Source: Korobacter sp963758505 (GTDB lineage Bacteria; Acidobacteriota; Terriglobia; Terriglobales; Acidobacteriaceae). Taken from it: 64,000 nt of DNA. This document shows, in pieces, positions 1 through 9,225 of this stretch (the first letter of the stretch is position 1; each line of letters opens with the position of its first letter). The notes beneath the pieces were generated by a model. That model searched no databases and was not told the DNA's origin. It worked only from the letters and a program-made list of their open reading frames with translations. A program made the translations under genes and the position numbers. The stretch is from contig CAVWVJ010000003.1 in assembly GCA_963758505.1 (NCBI GenBank), positions 1,984,001-2,048,000 of the forward strand, written 5' to 3'.

Positions 1-1
1 C

Positions 2-298
2 GCGGCGATCGGCAGCACACCGTACCCGAACGGCTACGACTTATTGCCGAAGGATCGCATTGGCCACTGCCATTGCAAGGACGTGGTGCGCAAACCCGAT
101 CATAAGTATGACTGGGCGCCGGTGGGCGGCGGCGAGGTGGATTGGGTAGGCCAACTCAAGGCTTTGCAGCGCGATGGGTTTCACTACGGTTTGAGCCTGG
201 AAACCCACTGGCGCGGGGCGGGAACGCCCGAGGCCTCCACCCGCGAAAGCATGGCTGGACTCAAGAAGACGCTCACAAAAGCGGGCATATCCTGCTAA
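2..298 (+). CDS. Sugar phosphate isomerase/epimerase, C-terminal part
   Basis: The frame is open from the window edge to TAA at 296-298, so only the last 98 residues are present. The segment reads HCHCKDV, then a GGGEVDW stretch, then SLETHW. This is the usual end of the xylose-isomerase-like TIM barrel family, where the HxKD and E residues bind the metal. The downstream gene starts 11 bases later with its own ribosome site, so the two are likely co-transcribed in a sugar or inositol catabolic cluster. The substrate cannot be read from this fragment. Confidence 0.8.
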   Translation, partial: AAIGSTPYPNGYDLLPKDRIGHCHCKDVVRKPDHKYDWAPVGGGEVDWVGQLKALQRDGFHYGLSLETHWRGAGTPEASTRESMAGLKKTLTKAGISC

Positions 299-309
299 CA
301 GGAGTAGCA

Positions 310-1629
310 ATGGTTACACGACGTGAATTTCTCGACGCACTGGCGGTGGGTGCCGCTGGCCTGGCGATCGGAACAACCGCGAAGAGCTATGGGCAAATCC
401 TCGGTTCCAACGAACGGTTGAATTTCGCCGTCATCGGATTGAATGGTCGTGCCAACGCGCATCTGTCCTCCATCAAGGCGAACCGGGCCGCTGCGCGGGT
501 CTCAACGATCTGCGACGTGGATGAAGTCATCTTGCGGAGGTTCGCCGCCAGCGTGCAAAAGGAGATGGGCGAAGCTGCCGTTGAGGAGAAGGATTTTCGC
601 AAGCTTCTTGAGCGCAAGGATGTGGATGCGATCACCATCGCGACCCCGGAACACTGGCACACTCCGATGGCCATCGCCGGGCTGCAGGCGGGCAAGCACG
701 TCTACGTCGAGAAACCATGCAGTCATAACCCGGCCGAGGGTGCGATGCTGGTGGCGGCGCAGCGGAAATATGGCAAGCTCGTGCAGATGGGAACTCAGCA
801 GCGATCCTCGCCACACACCATCGAGATCGTCCAAAAGATCCATGCAGGCCTCATCGGACGCCCGTATTTCGCGAAGTGTTGGTATGTGAACACTCGGAAA
901 TCGATTGGCATAGGCAAAGAGATTCCGGTCCCCGCGACGCTCGATTGGGAGCTTTGGCAAGGGCCGGCGCCCCGGAGGCCCTATCGAGACAATGTCCATC
1001 CTTACAACTGGCACTGGTTCAAACTCTATGGAACCGGCGAGACGCTGAACAACGGCACGCACGAAGTAGATGTCTGCCGTTGGGCACTCGGCGTGGATTA
1101 TCCGAAGCGGATTACCTCATCGGGCGGCAGGTACCAGTTTAAAGACGACTGGCAGTTCTACGACACGCTGGTGACGAGTTTCGAGTATGACGACCGCATG
1201 ATCTCCTGGGAGGGCAAGAGCTGCAACGGGATGAAGCTCTACGACCGTGACCGCGGTTCGACGATCATGGGAACGACGGGCGCAGTGCTGGTCGATCGAG
1301 ACGGCTATGAGGTTTACGACCTCAAGGGCAAGAAGACAGACGAGTTTAAGGCTGGCGGCAAAACGGAATCCGCCGACCTGGTCGGACGCGATTCGATGAC
1401 CGATGCGCATTTCGCAAATTTCATCGCCGCCATACGCCACGGTGAAAAGCTGAATGCTCCCATCGAGGTTGGAAACGTCGCGGTGACCATGCTGCAACTT
1501 TCCAATGTTGCGTGGGAAGTCAACCGCGAACTGCATCTCAATCCGGCGGATGGACGCATCCAGGGCGATCCGGAAGCGATGAAGTATTGGGGACGTGAAT
1601 ATGAAAAGGGCTGGGAGCCGCATCTCTAG
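310..1629 (+). CDS. Gfo/Idh/MocA family oxidoreductase, Tat-exported
   Basis: Predicted 439-residue NAD(P)-dependent sugar or sugar-acid dehydrogenase. Residues 4-28 form a Tat signal (RREFL followed by an Ala/Gly hydrophobic run), so it is probably exported folded with its cofactor. A Rossmann start (FAVIGLNGRA, about 39-49) and the family's EKP motif (134-136) are visible. ATG at 310 is chosen because AGGAG sits at about 299-303 and because the Tat signal begins exactly there; the frame is open further upstream but that part looks non-coding. It lies between two TIM-barrel isomerase genes, a common arrangement in carbohydrate clusters. The substrate is unknown. Confidence 0.88.
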   Translation: MVTRREFLDALAVGAAGLAIGTTAKSYGQILGSNERLNFAVIGLNGRANAHLSSIKANRAAARVSTICDVDEVILRRFAASVQKEMGEAAVEEKDFRKLLERKDVDAITIATPEHWHTPMAIAGLQAGKHVYVEKPCSHNPAEGAMLVAAQRKYGKLVQMGTQQRSSPHTIEIVQKIHAGLIGRPYFAKCWYVNTRKSIGIGKEIPVPATLDWELWQGPAPRRPYRDNVHPYNWHWFKLYGTGETLNNGTHEVDVCRWALGVDYPKRITSSGGRYQFKDDWQFYDTLVTSFEYDDRMISWEGKSCNGMKLYDRDRGSTIMGTTGAVLVDRDGYEVYDLKGKKTDEFKAGGKTESADLVGRDSMTDAHFANFIAAIRHGEKLNAPIEVGNVAVTMLQLSNVAWEVNRELHLNPADGRIQGDPEAMKYWGREYEKGWEPHL

Positions 1630-1635
1630 AATCCT

Positions 1636-2494
1636 ATGAATGCTCCGATTTCACGCCGCGATTTCGTTCGGTCCTGCGCCTTCGGTGCGGCGGCTCTTGC
1701 CGTTTCCGGCGAGGCTATTTCCGCTGGGAAGCCCGCCCCCGGCATTCGTCTCGGCGTGGCGAGTTACACCTTTCGCAACTTTGAGCCGGGCGCAGCTGAT
1801 TGGCTTCATGAAGCAGTTGCATGTGGCTGCCCTGAATGCCAAGGATGTGAAGGATCACCTACCGGAAGATCCGCAACAGGAGCAGGCTGCACTGGCGGAT
1901 TACAGAGCCGCAGGCATTCAACTGCACGCCGCCGGCGCCATCTATTTCGCCAAGGGCGATGACGCCGATATCCGGTCGAAGTTCGAATACTGCAAGCGCG
2001 CGGGAATCGGCGTGATGGTTGTCGGAGATCCGTCGTTGGAAACTCTTCCGCGGGTCGAGAAGTTCGCGAGGGATTACGATATCCGCGTCGCCATCCATAA
2101 TCATGGCCCGGAAGACAAGCTGTGGAAGTCGCCGTTGGATGTTCTAAAGGCCGTGCAGGGCATGGATCCGCGAATCGGGTGCTGTATCGACGTGGGTCAT
2201 GCGGCGCGTGCGGGGACCGATGTGGTCCAGGCAATTCACGAAGTCGGCCCTCGCCTCTTCAACGTGCACATGAAGGATCTGACTGACTTCACCAACAAAG
2301 AAAGCCAGGTCGCCGTCGGAGAAGGAATTCTGCCGGTGCGAAAAATCTTCGAAGCCTTAACTTCGATCGAGTATCCCGGTTATGTCGACCTCGAATATGA
2401 GGTGCAACCCGACGATCCTATGCCCGGCGTGATTCGCAGCTTTCGCTCCATGCGCGGTGTCGTAGCCGCCATGGGCGAGTCAAAGCGCACCTGA
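1636..2494 (+). pseudogene. Sugar phosphate isomerase/epimerase, Tat-exported, frameshifted
   Basis: ATG at 1636 opens a Tat signal (ISRRDFVRS plus an Ala-rich run) and reads correctly to SYTFRNF at about 1782. The matching protein then continues one frame over (SRAQLIGFMKQLHV onwards) to TGA at 2494. Skipping a single base near 1783 joins the halves into an uninterrupted xylose-isomerase-like TIM barrel of about 285 residues, with AIHNHG and NVHMKD metal-site segments. The disruption is either a real +1 frameshift or a sequencing/assembly error; nothing resembles a programmed slip site in the correct frame. It follows the Gfo/Idh/MocA gene by six bases, as part of one operon. Confidence 0.8.
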
Positions 2495-2519
2495 AGCAGA
2501 GCTGTTGGAACCGCGCGGA

Positions 2520-4031
2520 TCATTTCTCCGCGGGAGCATCGATGGAGAAGGACGGCTTGCTGTAGGTGCCTGTGATGCTCACCGGAACGGTGGCGCCGTC
2601 GTTCTTTTTCTTCTTGGCCACCTCAACAACCTTCATCAGAAAGGCCTTAAAGCCGGTGGTCGCCTTCGAGAGATTCACGTCCGTCTGCATCGTGCCGTGG
2701 AGATCGACCTGCTCGCGTTCGAGGTTGTACTTCCCGTGCAGGATGGCGGACACGCCGGGTGCGTGAAACGAAAGGCGAGAGAATCTGGCGTTTGCATCGG
2801 CGAGGGCCACATCCCCGGTTAGGTCGGTGAGCACCGTGGGCGGATCCTCATCGCTTGGATTGCCGCGCGCGCTCTCGCTGAGTTCACTCACCTTTTGCCG
2901 GGTGTCGGCACTCGTGAACTGCGAGCCCCTGATCCCGAAATGTGCCGTCATTGCGACCCGCTCCACAAACGGAGAGTCCGTGAATGGAAGTTGCACCTTG
3001 GCCTGAAAGCGAGTCGCTCCTTGCAGGGGTGCCTTGGATTGCACGAACAGATACAGCAGGTCCTGGATCCGCGCATCGTCCGACGATATATCGAGAAGAA
3101 GCACCTTCTTGGCTTCGCCTTTTGGCGAGGCAAGCTGCCCCTGCGCCACCAGTTTCGTATCACCCAGCTGCGCGTGGACTGGCTGGAACGTCACATCGCC
3201 GTTGGTGCCGTTGACCATAGCGTCGTATTGCGTATGCAGGGGAAGTGCATGTCCCGTGCTGGTGAGGGTGAAATTCGGAGTGTCCGTGGTGCCCTGCACG
3301 TGGAGCGCCTCCAAATTCCCGCTGAAACTGCCCTTACCGGAAACCTTTCCGGCGATGCCCTGATACTTCGACAGATCGGCGTCCTTCAGAGTGAAATTTC
3401 CCGACAAAGCTGTTTTCCCAATTTCCGAAAGCAACGGACCAAACTGGCCCTCGATCTGCACTTCACCCGGCGGGTCCGGGATATGCAGCACGGAGCTAAA
3501 GCGGAGTGGCTGTTTTGGAGAAAAATGTTTCAGGCTTAGCTTATAGATACTGAAGGTGTGGGATTGAGCATCGCCGTTGATCCCAAAGACCAATTGCGAA
3601 TTGTCAGCGTCGATCTCGTCGAACGAGATGTCTTCGAAAACCGGATGAACGCCTTTCGAAGGACCCGTATCCAATCCTTTCGCCTTCACGGCGGCTGGAA
3701 ACCGCACCTGCAGCCCATCGACCTTGAGTTTGTGAAGGTGCTTTTCTTTTCCAATCAGACCCCAGTACCAACCCGTGATTACGAGTCTCTGGATGTGAAT
3801 GGTCGGTCTGCCCGGATCCGTGGGCGTCAGGGTGACGTGTTCCGCAATTCCACCAGGATGCGGAAAGAAGACTTGGTGAAAGCTCCCAATTTGCGCGGTC
3901 GATCCGGTCGCCTCCTCGAGATGCTTCTTGAAATTGCCGGCTTCAAAGGGCCATTGGGGAAGTACCAGGAATAGTACCGCTACGAAGGCGGCGACCGCGA
4001 TTCCTGCCACAATCAGTAAGCTCTTACGCAT
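2520..4031 (-). CDS. AsmA-like membrane-anchored protein
   Basis: 503 residues beginning MRKSLLIVAG with one N-terminal membrane helix (about 4-26), followed by a long beta-rich region with the low-complexity strand pattern of AsmA/TamB-type proteins (for example GNFTLKDADLS, LHGKYNLEREQVDLHGTMQT). Proteins of this kind sit in the inner membrane facing the periplasm and are linked to lipid transport or outer-membrane homeostasis. An alternative GTG start lies 15 bases upstream; MRK gives a normal signal anchor. It stands alone, convergent with the sugar cluster. Family assignment is by pattern; the precise role is unknown. Confidence 0.7.
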   Translation of the reverse strand: MRKSLLIVAGIAVAAFVAVLFLVLPQWPFEAGNFKKHLEEATGSTAQIGSFHQVFFPHPGGIAEHVTLTPTDPGRPTIHIQRLVITGWYWGLIGKEKHLHKLKVDGLQVRFPAAVKAKGLDTGPSKGVHPVFEDISFDEIDADNSQLVFGINGDAQSHTFSIYKLSLKHFSPKQPLRFSSVLHIPDPPGEVQIEGQFGPLLSEIGKTALSGNFTLKDADLSKYQGIAGKVSGKGSFSGNLEALHVQGTTDTPNFTLTSTGHALPLHTQYDAMVNGTNGDVTFQPVHAQLGDTKLVAQGQLASPKGEAKKVLLLDISSDDARIQDLLYLFVQSKAPLQGATRFQAKVQLPFTDSPFVERVAMTAHFGIRGSQFTSADTRQKVSELSESARGNPSDEDPPTVLTDLTGDVALADANARFSRLSFHAPGVSAILHGKYNLEREQVDLHGTMQTDVNLSKATTGFKAFLMKVVEVAKKKKNDGATVPVSITGTYSKPSFSIDAPAEK

Positions 4032-4163
4032 GGTCGTCCAAAGCACATAGGCGGGGAGCCGTTCTCGGCAATTGTCAGCTACGTACGATGCACGGCGAGC
4101 GATTCGTGCAAGTCACTCTTAGGTGCCATCGTGAAATTATTCAATTCCAAACAGCGGCAGGAT

Positions 4164-4772
4164 TCAGGGCTCTCGGATCAGCGTCGCCAGATCCAGTTCC
4201 TCTGAGGGCTTCGTGTCCGCTCCGAAGCTTTTCTCCATGAGAAGCAGCGCTCGTCCGTGGTCCTTCGCAGTGAGCGACGCGACGCAATCCCTGGGCACCG
4301 CAATCCGATAACCATGCGTGTAAGCGTCACCTGCAGAGATCAGAACACAGGCATTTGCCGTGACTCCTGCGAAGATTAACGATTTTGCGCCGAGGCTGTT
4401 AAGCAGCACTTCGAGCGGGGTAGCGAAAAACGCGGAGTGTTTCGGCTTCAACACCACGTAGTCTTTCGCCGTCGGCACAAGAGCCTGAACAAATGCAGAG
4501 CCCGGCGCATTCGGACGCGATACGCTGCGCAGGACCTCGTGGATGTCGGAGCGCCACTTCCCGCGATTGTCATTCACGTAGATGGCCGGAATTCCAACGT
4601 CAGCACACCGCTTCTTCAAGCGCTGAATCGCTTGAGAAAGCTGCGGCGCCTGGGTGAGGAGATACTCGTTTTGAGGGAAATCCAAATCGTTCAGCACGTC
4701 TACCAGAATTAACGCCGCTCGCGCTGTGTCCGGAACGTTTCCGTGAAGATCCGCTGCTGCGTCCACATTCAT
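4164..4772 (-). CDS. Isochorismatase-like cysteine hydrolase
   Basis: 202 residues with the cysteine-hydrolase triad: Asp25 in ILVDVLND, a lysine in VVLKPKHSAFF (about 109) and Cys142 in GVTANACV with the usual preceding cis-peptide region. The family hydrolyses amides or vinyl ethers (nicotinamidase, N-carbamoylsarcosine amidase, isochorismatase). Start ATG 4772 is chosen because the family fold begins a few residues later; the frame is open further upstream, overlapping the divergent gene. It is divergent from an FAD amine-oxidase-type gene, so a role in breakdown of an N-methyl or amide compound is possible (inference). Confidence 0.8.
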   Translation of the reverse strand: MNVDAAADLHGNVPDTARAALILVDVLNDLDFPQNEYLLTQAPQLSQAIQRLKKRCADVGIPAIYVNDNRGKWRSDIHEVLRSVSRPNAPGSAFVQALVPTAKDYVVLKPKHSAFFATPLEVLLNSLGAKSLIFAGVTANACVLISAGDAYTHGYRIAVPRDCVASLTAKDHGRALLLMEKSFGADTKPSEELDLATLIREP

Positions 4773-4878
4773 GATCAGAGAGATGGATGGAAGCTCCGCT
4801 TCCCACGGTTGTACGGATGCCCCGAACGCCCCTTTAACCAAGCCGACCATTCGCATACGATGTTGAGCTGGAGACGAT

Positions 4879-6036
4879 ATGGAAAGCGCCGATGTAGTCG
4901 TGATTGGTGGCGGAATCGTTGGGTCGAGCATCGCGTGGCATCTCACGGAGGCGGGCTGCCGCAGCGTCTTAGTGCTCGAGCGCGAGACGCAGCAGGGCAA
5001 AGGCTCCACCGGGAAGAGCATGGGCGGAGTGCGAGCCCAGTTTTCCACCGAAGTCAATATCCGGATGTCGCTCTATTCCATTCCTTTCTATGCGTCCTTC
5101 GATGAGCGGCTCGGATTTCCTGCAGGATACCGTCCCCAAGGCTATCTTTTTCTCGCGACCCGTCCTGCCCACCTCGCGTATCTGCAGGCGAACCAAGCTC
5201 GGCAAATCTCACTCGGGCTGACCACGGCGCAAATGTTGTCCGCCGCTGAAATTGCTCTCCAGTTTCCACAGCTGCGAACCGATGACGTGTTGGGTGGTGC
5301 ATTCTGTTCTACGGACGGATTTGTCGATCCCTACAGCGCAATGATCGGCTTTATGACCTCGGCTTGTGAGCGCGGAGTCCGCCTCTGGAAGGGAACTGGG
5401 GTGACCGCAATCGGAACGGACCTGCGCGGTGTCTCCTCGGTTACAACCCCCCGTGGCGTGGTCGCGACTCGCAGTGTCGTCAATGCCGCGGGTGCCTGGT
5501 CTGCTGCGGTTGCCGAGTTGGTGAATATCGATCTGCCGGTCGGTCCGTTGCGCCGCATGCTGCTTCCCACCGAACCTTTCGCCGACTTTCCCCACAGCGC
5601 CCCGATGATCGTCGATATGACAACCGGTTTTCACTTCCGGCCGGAGAGCCTCGGGTTTCTTCTCGCATGGGCCGATCCCCAGGAAATCCGCAGCTTCGAT
5701 ACGAACTTCGATCCGGCATTCGTTGAGAAGGTTCTCACTCTCGCCGCCGATCGTGTCCCGTGCTTTGAAAATCTGGCAGTCAATCCCAAGCGGGGATGGG
5801 CAGGACTCTACGAGATGACGCCGGATCACCATCCCATTCTTGGCCCCGTGGCTGAGCTCCCCGGGTTTTTCCTTGCCAACGGATTCAGCGGCCACGGGGT
5901 GATGCACGCTCCTGCAACCGGAAAGATCCTCGCCGATCTGATTACGACAGGAAAAACCGATTTGATCGATGCGCAGCAGCTCTCCTTAAGCCGATTCGCG
6001 GAAGACCGCATGATTCACGAGACGGCCATTCTTTAG
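4879..6036 (+). CDS. FAD-dependent oxidoreductase (DAO/sarcosine oxidase-like)
   Basis: 385 residues. A dinucleotide-binding GxGxxG (VVIGGGIVGSS, 7-17) followed by a DAO fold ending in GLYEMTPDHHPILGP and NGFSGHGVMHAPATG, the flavin-contacting C-terminal segment typical of sarcosine oxidase beta and glycine oxidase-like enzymes. It oxidises a secondary or D-amino compound with FAD. The gene starts 107 bases from the divergent isochorismatase-like gene and is followed 47 bases later by a LysR-type regulator that may control it. The substrate cannot be deduced from sequence alone. Confidence 0.85.
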   Translation: MESADVVVIGGGIVGSSIAWHLTEAGCRSVLVLERETQQGKGSTGKSMGGVRAQFSTEVNIRMSLYSIPFYASFDERLGFPAGYRPQGYLFLATRPAHLAYLQANQARQISLGLTTAQMLSAAEIALQFPQLRTDDVLGGAFCSTDGFVDPYSAMIGFMTSACERGVRLWKGTGVTAIGTDLRGVSSVTTPRGVVATRSVVNAAGAWSAAVAELVNIDLPVGPLRRMLLPTEPFADFPHSAPMIVDMTTGFHFRPESLGFLLAWADPQEIRSFDTNFDPAFVEKVLTLAADRVPCFENLAVNPKRGWAGLYEMTPDHHPILGPVAELPGFFLANGFSGHGVMHAPATGKILADLITTGKTDLIDAQQLSLSRFAEDRMIHETAIL

Positions 6037-6083
6037 TACCGCGGGAATTCCTGTAGGATGAGGTCGAACCATCGGAAAATCCA

Positions 6084-6959
6084 ATGGACGATCTCAACTA
6101 CCACCATCTCCGTTATTTCTGGACCGTTGCCCGAACCGGCAGCATCTCGAAGGCCAGCGCCCAACTTGGCCTGACACAGCCCACCATCAGCGAACAGTTG
6201 CGGATGCTGGAAAACGCATTCGGCCACAAGCTCTTCGATCGCGTTGGCCGCTCGCTGGTCCTTACCGAGAAGGGCCGCGTCGCCTTCGGCTATGCCGAGA
6301 GAATCTTTGTCCTGGGTGAGGAACTTACTTCCGCTGTCTCGAGAGAGGAAATAATAGTTGCCTCTCCACTCCGGATCGGTGTCGATCCGGCAGTTGACTC
6401 CGATCTCGTCGCCTGGCTGCTTCGTCCTCTTGCGAAGGAAAAGAAGAAAACGCGGATTTTCCTCGAACGGCGACCCATCGCATCTGCTTTCCCCGCCCTA
6501 TCGGATGGGAAAATCGATCTCTTGCTGGGGATGGATCCGGGCGCCACGAAATCTTTCCCCAGCGTCTTCCGGCATCTTCTGTGCGAATGTGGAACCACGT
6601 TTCTTGCAGCCGACGCCTTCCCATCCGCCAAATTCCCCAAGTGTCTCGCGAGCTCGGGATTGCTCGCGCCCGCCGAACCCCTCCGCTCGGAATTAGAAAA
6701 ATGGCTGCGCGCCAAGCGCATCCACTTGGTCCCGACCGGAGAGGCAAGCGATTCGGATATGGCGCGCCAGCTCGCGGCGCTCGGCTTAGGAGCCGTCGCT
6801 GTACCGGATTTGCCCGGCCGAAAACCTTCCGCAACTTTGCAAGTGCTTGGGAGAACGGACTCGGTGCGAAGCCGTCTCTATGGTTTTACCCGTGAAAGGC
6901 GGCCCAACAATCCTGCGCTCATGAGTCTCTTCTCCTCCGCCCAGAAGCGAGCCAGGTAG
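6084..6959 (+). CDS. LysR-family transcriptional regulator (NhaR-like)
   Basis: 291 residues with an N-terminal winged helix-turn-helix (about 5-64: LNYHHLRYFWTVARTGS, then SKASAQLGLTQPTISEQLR) and a substrate-binding-like effector domain. The LNYHHLRYFW opening and FDRVGRSLVLTEKG resemble NhaR, the sodium-responsive activator, more than typical LysR proteins. No nhaA antiporter is nearby, so the real target is unknown; the FAD oxidoreductase and isochorismatase-like genes just upstream are the obvious candidates. 168 bases separate it from the next gene; I see no clear terminator there. Confidence 0.85.
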   Translation: MDDLNYHHLRYFWTVARTGSISKASAQLGLTQPTISEQLRMLENAFGHKLFDRVGRSLVLTEKGRVAFGYAERIFVLGEELTSAVSREEIIVASPLRIGVDPAVDSDLVAWLLRPLAKEKKKTRIFLERRPIASAFPALSDGKIDLLLGMDPGATKSFPSVFRHLLCECGTTFLAADAFPSAKFPKCLASSGLLAPAEPLRSELEKWLRAKRIHLVPTGEASDSDMARQLAALGLGAVAVPDLPGRKPSATLQVLGRTDSVRSRLYGFTRERRPNNPALMSLFSSAQKRAR

Positions 6960-7127
6960 CGGCTCGAGGGCCGGTACTCTCTTCCAGTGCTAGGCAAAAG
7001 TTGCATGGCGACGGCCGCCATTCCTCGTGCGCCGATATCCTAAGATTCGGGAATTCAGTGACTTAGGATGCCTTTCCGGTTGGAAGCCGAGTTGCACTTT
7101 TCCACGGCGCACCAACGGAGGCTAATT

Positions 7128-7958
7128 GTGGAGCAGATCACCTCGCCATGGGGTTTCAAGGCGGCCCTGGCGGCTTTGAGTATTGGTTTGATTGGGTTCG
7201 GCGGCTATGCCGTCCACGAACACAGCGCAGCAACGCAAGCGCAACAGCAGAACGGCCAGATGAACGCGTCGCTGCAGACGACGAATTCGCAGGTCGCGCA
7301 ACTCACGGCCAAATTGAACGACATCGAGAGCGAGCGCGCCGCCGAGGTTGCAAAGGCGGCGCAGGCAGCGCAGGCTCGCGCAGAAGCCCAGGCCAAGGCG
7401 AAGACCACGGCTGGACACGCAATGCGACGCGACGATCCTCGCTGGAAGAAGATGCAATCGCAGCTCGATGCCCAGCAGCAGGCAATCGACGCCAACGCGC
7501 AGAATCTGGACAGCACGAAAACCGAGCTGAGCGGTTCAATCGCCAAGACGCACGATGAACTGGTCGTTCTGCAGAAAAAGGGCGAACGCAACTATTACGA
7601 GTTCGACCTGTCGAAGGATAAATCGTTCCAGCACGAAGGACCGATCGGTTTACGCCTGCGTAAAGCAAACGCCAAACATCAGTATGCGGACCTGGAATTA
7701 CTCGTCGATGACCGCTCGCTGACCCAGAAGCACGTCAACCTTCTGCAGCCTTCGATCTTCTACGCCGCCGACAGCGAGGCGCCCGTCGAGATCGTGATCA
7801 ACAATGTTGGCAAGGATCACATTCACGGCTACGTCAGCGCCCCGAAATACCGCCGCTCCGAACTCGCTTCCGCGACTCCGTCACAGCCGGCCTCTAACAC
7901 CAAGGCCAGCGACGATGGCACGCCGCAGCTCAAAACGCGCGGCAGCAATCCCAACTAA
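7128..7958 (+). CDS. Membrane-anchored coiled-coil protein, unknown function
   Basis: 276 residues, no family recognised. GTG at 7128 is chosen because GGAGG at 7117-7121 lies six bases upstream and the protein then starts just before a single membrane helix (FKAALAALSIGLIGFGGYAV, about 8-28). This is followed by a Gln/Ala-rich coiled coil (about 30-150, with an AEVAKAAQAAQARAEAQAKA run) and a compact C-terminal region of about 90 residues (YYEFDLSKDKSFQHEGPIGLRL, then VDDRSLTQKHVNLLQPSIFY). The tail is Ser/Thr/Pro-rich. A good terminator follows at 7985, so it is a single-gene unit. It could be a periplasmic scaffold or spacer; this is speculative. Confidence 0.75.
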   Translation: MEQITSPWGFKAALAALSIGLIGFGGYAVHEHSAATQAQQQNGQMNASLQTTNSQVAQLTAKLNDIESERAAEVAKAAQAAQARAEAQAKAKTTAGHAMRRDDPRWKKMQSQLDAQQQAIDANAQNLDSTKTELSGSIAKTHDELVVLQKKGERNYYEFDLSKDKSFQHEGPIGLRLRKANAKHQYADLELLVDDRSLTQKHVNLLQPSIFYAADSEAPVEIVINNVGKDHIHGYVSAPKYRRSELASATPSQPASNTKASDDGTPQLKTRGSNPN

Positions 7959-7984
7959 ATCGGTTTGCTTTTCTTTGCTTCTCC

Positions 7985-8013
7985 AGCCTGCGGCCATGGT
8001 CGCAGGCTTTTTC
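7985..8013 (+). terminator. Rho-independent terminator
   Basis: A perfect 8-bp stem (AGCCTGCG at 7985-7992 with CGCAGGCT at 8001-8008), eight-base loop, then TTTTT and further pyrimidines. It ends the coiled-coil gene at 7958 and separates it from the aminopeptidase operon starting at 8080. Confidence 0.85.
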
Positions 8014-8079
8014 TTGCGTTCTGCCCAAGCCGGGGCATTTGCCGAGTGCCATTGCCATGCAGAATAATGAAGAGTCCTC

Positions 8080-9183
8080 ATGCCGAAAAAGATCGTCAGC
8101 CCCCAACGTTTATCCTCAGCGCGCGTTCAGAACCTCGAACGGGATCTCGCCGAGTTGAAACTTGATTCCGCTCTGATCACTCACCTTCCCAACATCCGCT
8201 ACCTGTGCGGGTTTACGGGCAGCAATGGGCTGCTGCTTTCTATCCGGGGACGCCGCACGTTCTTCACCGACGGCCGCTATACGGAACAGGCAGCTCAGGA
8301 GGTGCAAGGCGCCAGGGTGGTGATCGCCAAGGGCAGCCTGGTGAAAGAGGCTACGAAGACCCTCGCCAGCGCGAAGATCTCGAAAATCGGGTTCGAAGCC
8401 GACCGCTTGTCGGTTACAGCGTATGAAGCACTTCGCAACCTGCTTCCGAAGTCGATAAAACTCGTACCTACTGCCGGCGTTGTAGACCGAATCCGCATGG
8501 TCAAGGACGAGCAGGAACTCGCCCTGATCCACGAAGCTGTCGTCCTCGGGGCGGACCTGCTGACGCCTGCCATCGAGACCATCCGCCCGGGCGTTCGTGA
8601 GTCGGAGGTGGCTGCCGAAATCGAATACGCCGCTCGACGCTGGGGTGCGGAGGCAATGTCGTTTGAAACCATCGTTGCGGCCGGCGCTCGCTCTGCGTTG
8701 CCCCATGGGCGAGCTTCCAACGCGCTGATTCCGAAGCGCGGATTCGTCATCCTCGACCTGGGTGTTATACTTCACGGTTACTGTTCGGACATGACCCGCA
8801 CTGTGCATGTGGGGGCTGTGCCGCGCCGCTCGAGAGACATTTACCAGGCGGTACTCGAGGCGCAAGAGGCGGCGGTGGAAGCCGTAGCGCCTGGAGTGAC
8901 CACCGGCGAGGTTGATCATGCCGCCCGGTCGGTGCTGAAGAAAGCTGGATTGGACCGTTACTTCATCCATTCCACCGGGCATGGCGTAGGGTTGGAGATT
9001 CACGAACAGCCGCGCATTGCGCGCGGGCAAACAGATGTTCTGAAGCCGGGCATGGTAATTACGATCGAGCCCGGCGTTTATCTGCCCGGCCAGGGCGGTG
9101 TACGAATTGAAGACATGGTTGTGGTTACCGGGCGCGGACACCAGGTCCTGACGCCTGCTACGAAAGAGCTGCTCGAGTTATAG
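8080..9183 (+). CDS. Xaa-Pro aminopeptidase, M24 family
   Basis: 367 residues: an N-terminal creatinase-like domain (about 10-135) and a pita-bread metallopeptidase domain. All five metal ligands are visible: Asp226 and Asp237 (ILDLG and CSDMTRT), His301 (STGHGVG), Glu330 (TIEPG) and Glu344 (RIEDM). The enzyme removes N-terminal residues preceding proline in the cytoplasm. A weak promoter-like pair (TTGCCG at 8039, AATAAT at 8063) precedes ATG 8080. accB and accC follow at short spacing, an arrangement seen in many bacteria, so the aminopeptidase probably heads this operon. Confidence 0.92.
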   Translation: MPKKIVSPQRLSSARVQNLERDLAELKLDSALITHLPNIRYLCGFTGSNGLLLSIRGRRTFFTDGRYTEQAAQEVQGARVVIAKGSLVKEATKTLASAKISKIGFEADRLSVTAYEALRNLLPKSIKLVPTAGVVDRIRMVKDEQELALIHEAVVLGADLLTPAIETIRPGVRESEVAAEIEYAARRWGAEAMSFETIVAAGARSALPHGRASNALIPKRGFVILDLGVILHGYCSDMTRTVHVGAVPRRSRDIYQAVLEAQEAAVEAVAPGVTTGEVDHAARSVLKKAGLDRYFIHSTGHGVGLEIHEQPRIARGQTDVLKPGMVITIEPGVYLPGQGGVRIEDMVVVTGRGHQVLTPATKELLEL

Positions 9184-9225
9184 CTGCACGGCAAGAATGT
9201 ACTTGCGACACTTCGGAACCCGAGA

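Noticed and set aside
1779..1784. CTTTGA resembling the prfB +1 programmed frameshift site
   Set aside because: It is not in the reading frame of the first half (the frame reads AAC TTT GAG), and no upstream Shine-Dalgarno-like stimulator is placed for it. A simple base insertion explains the break.
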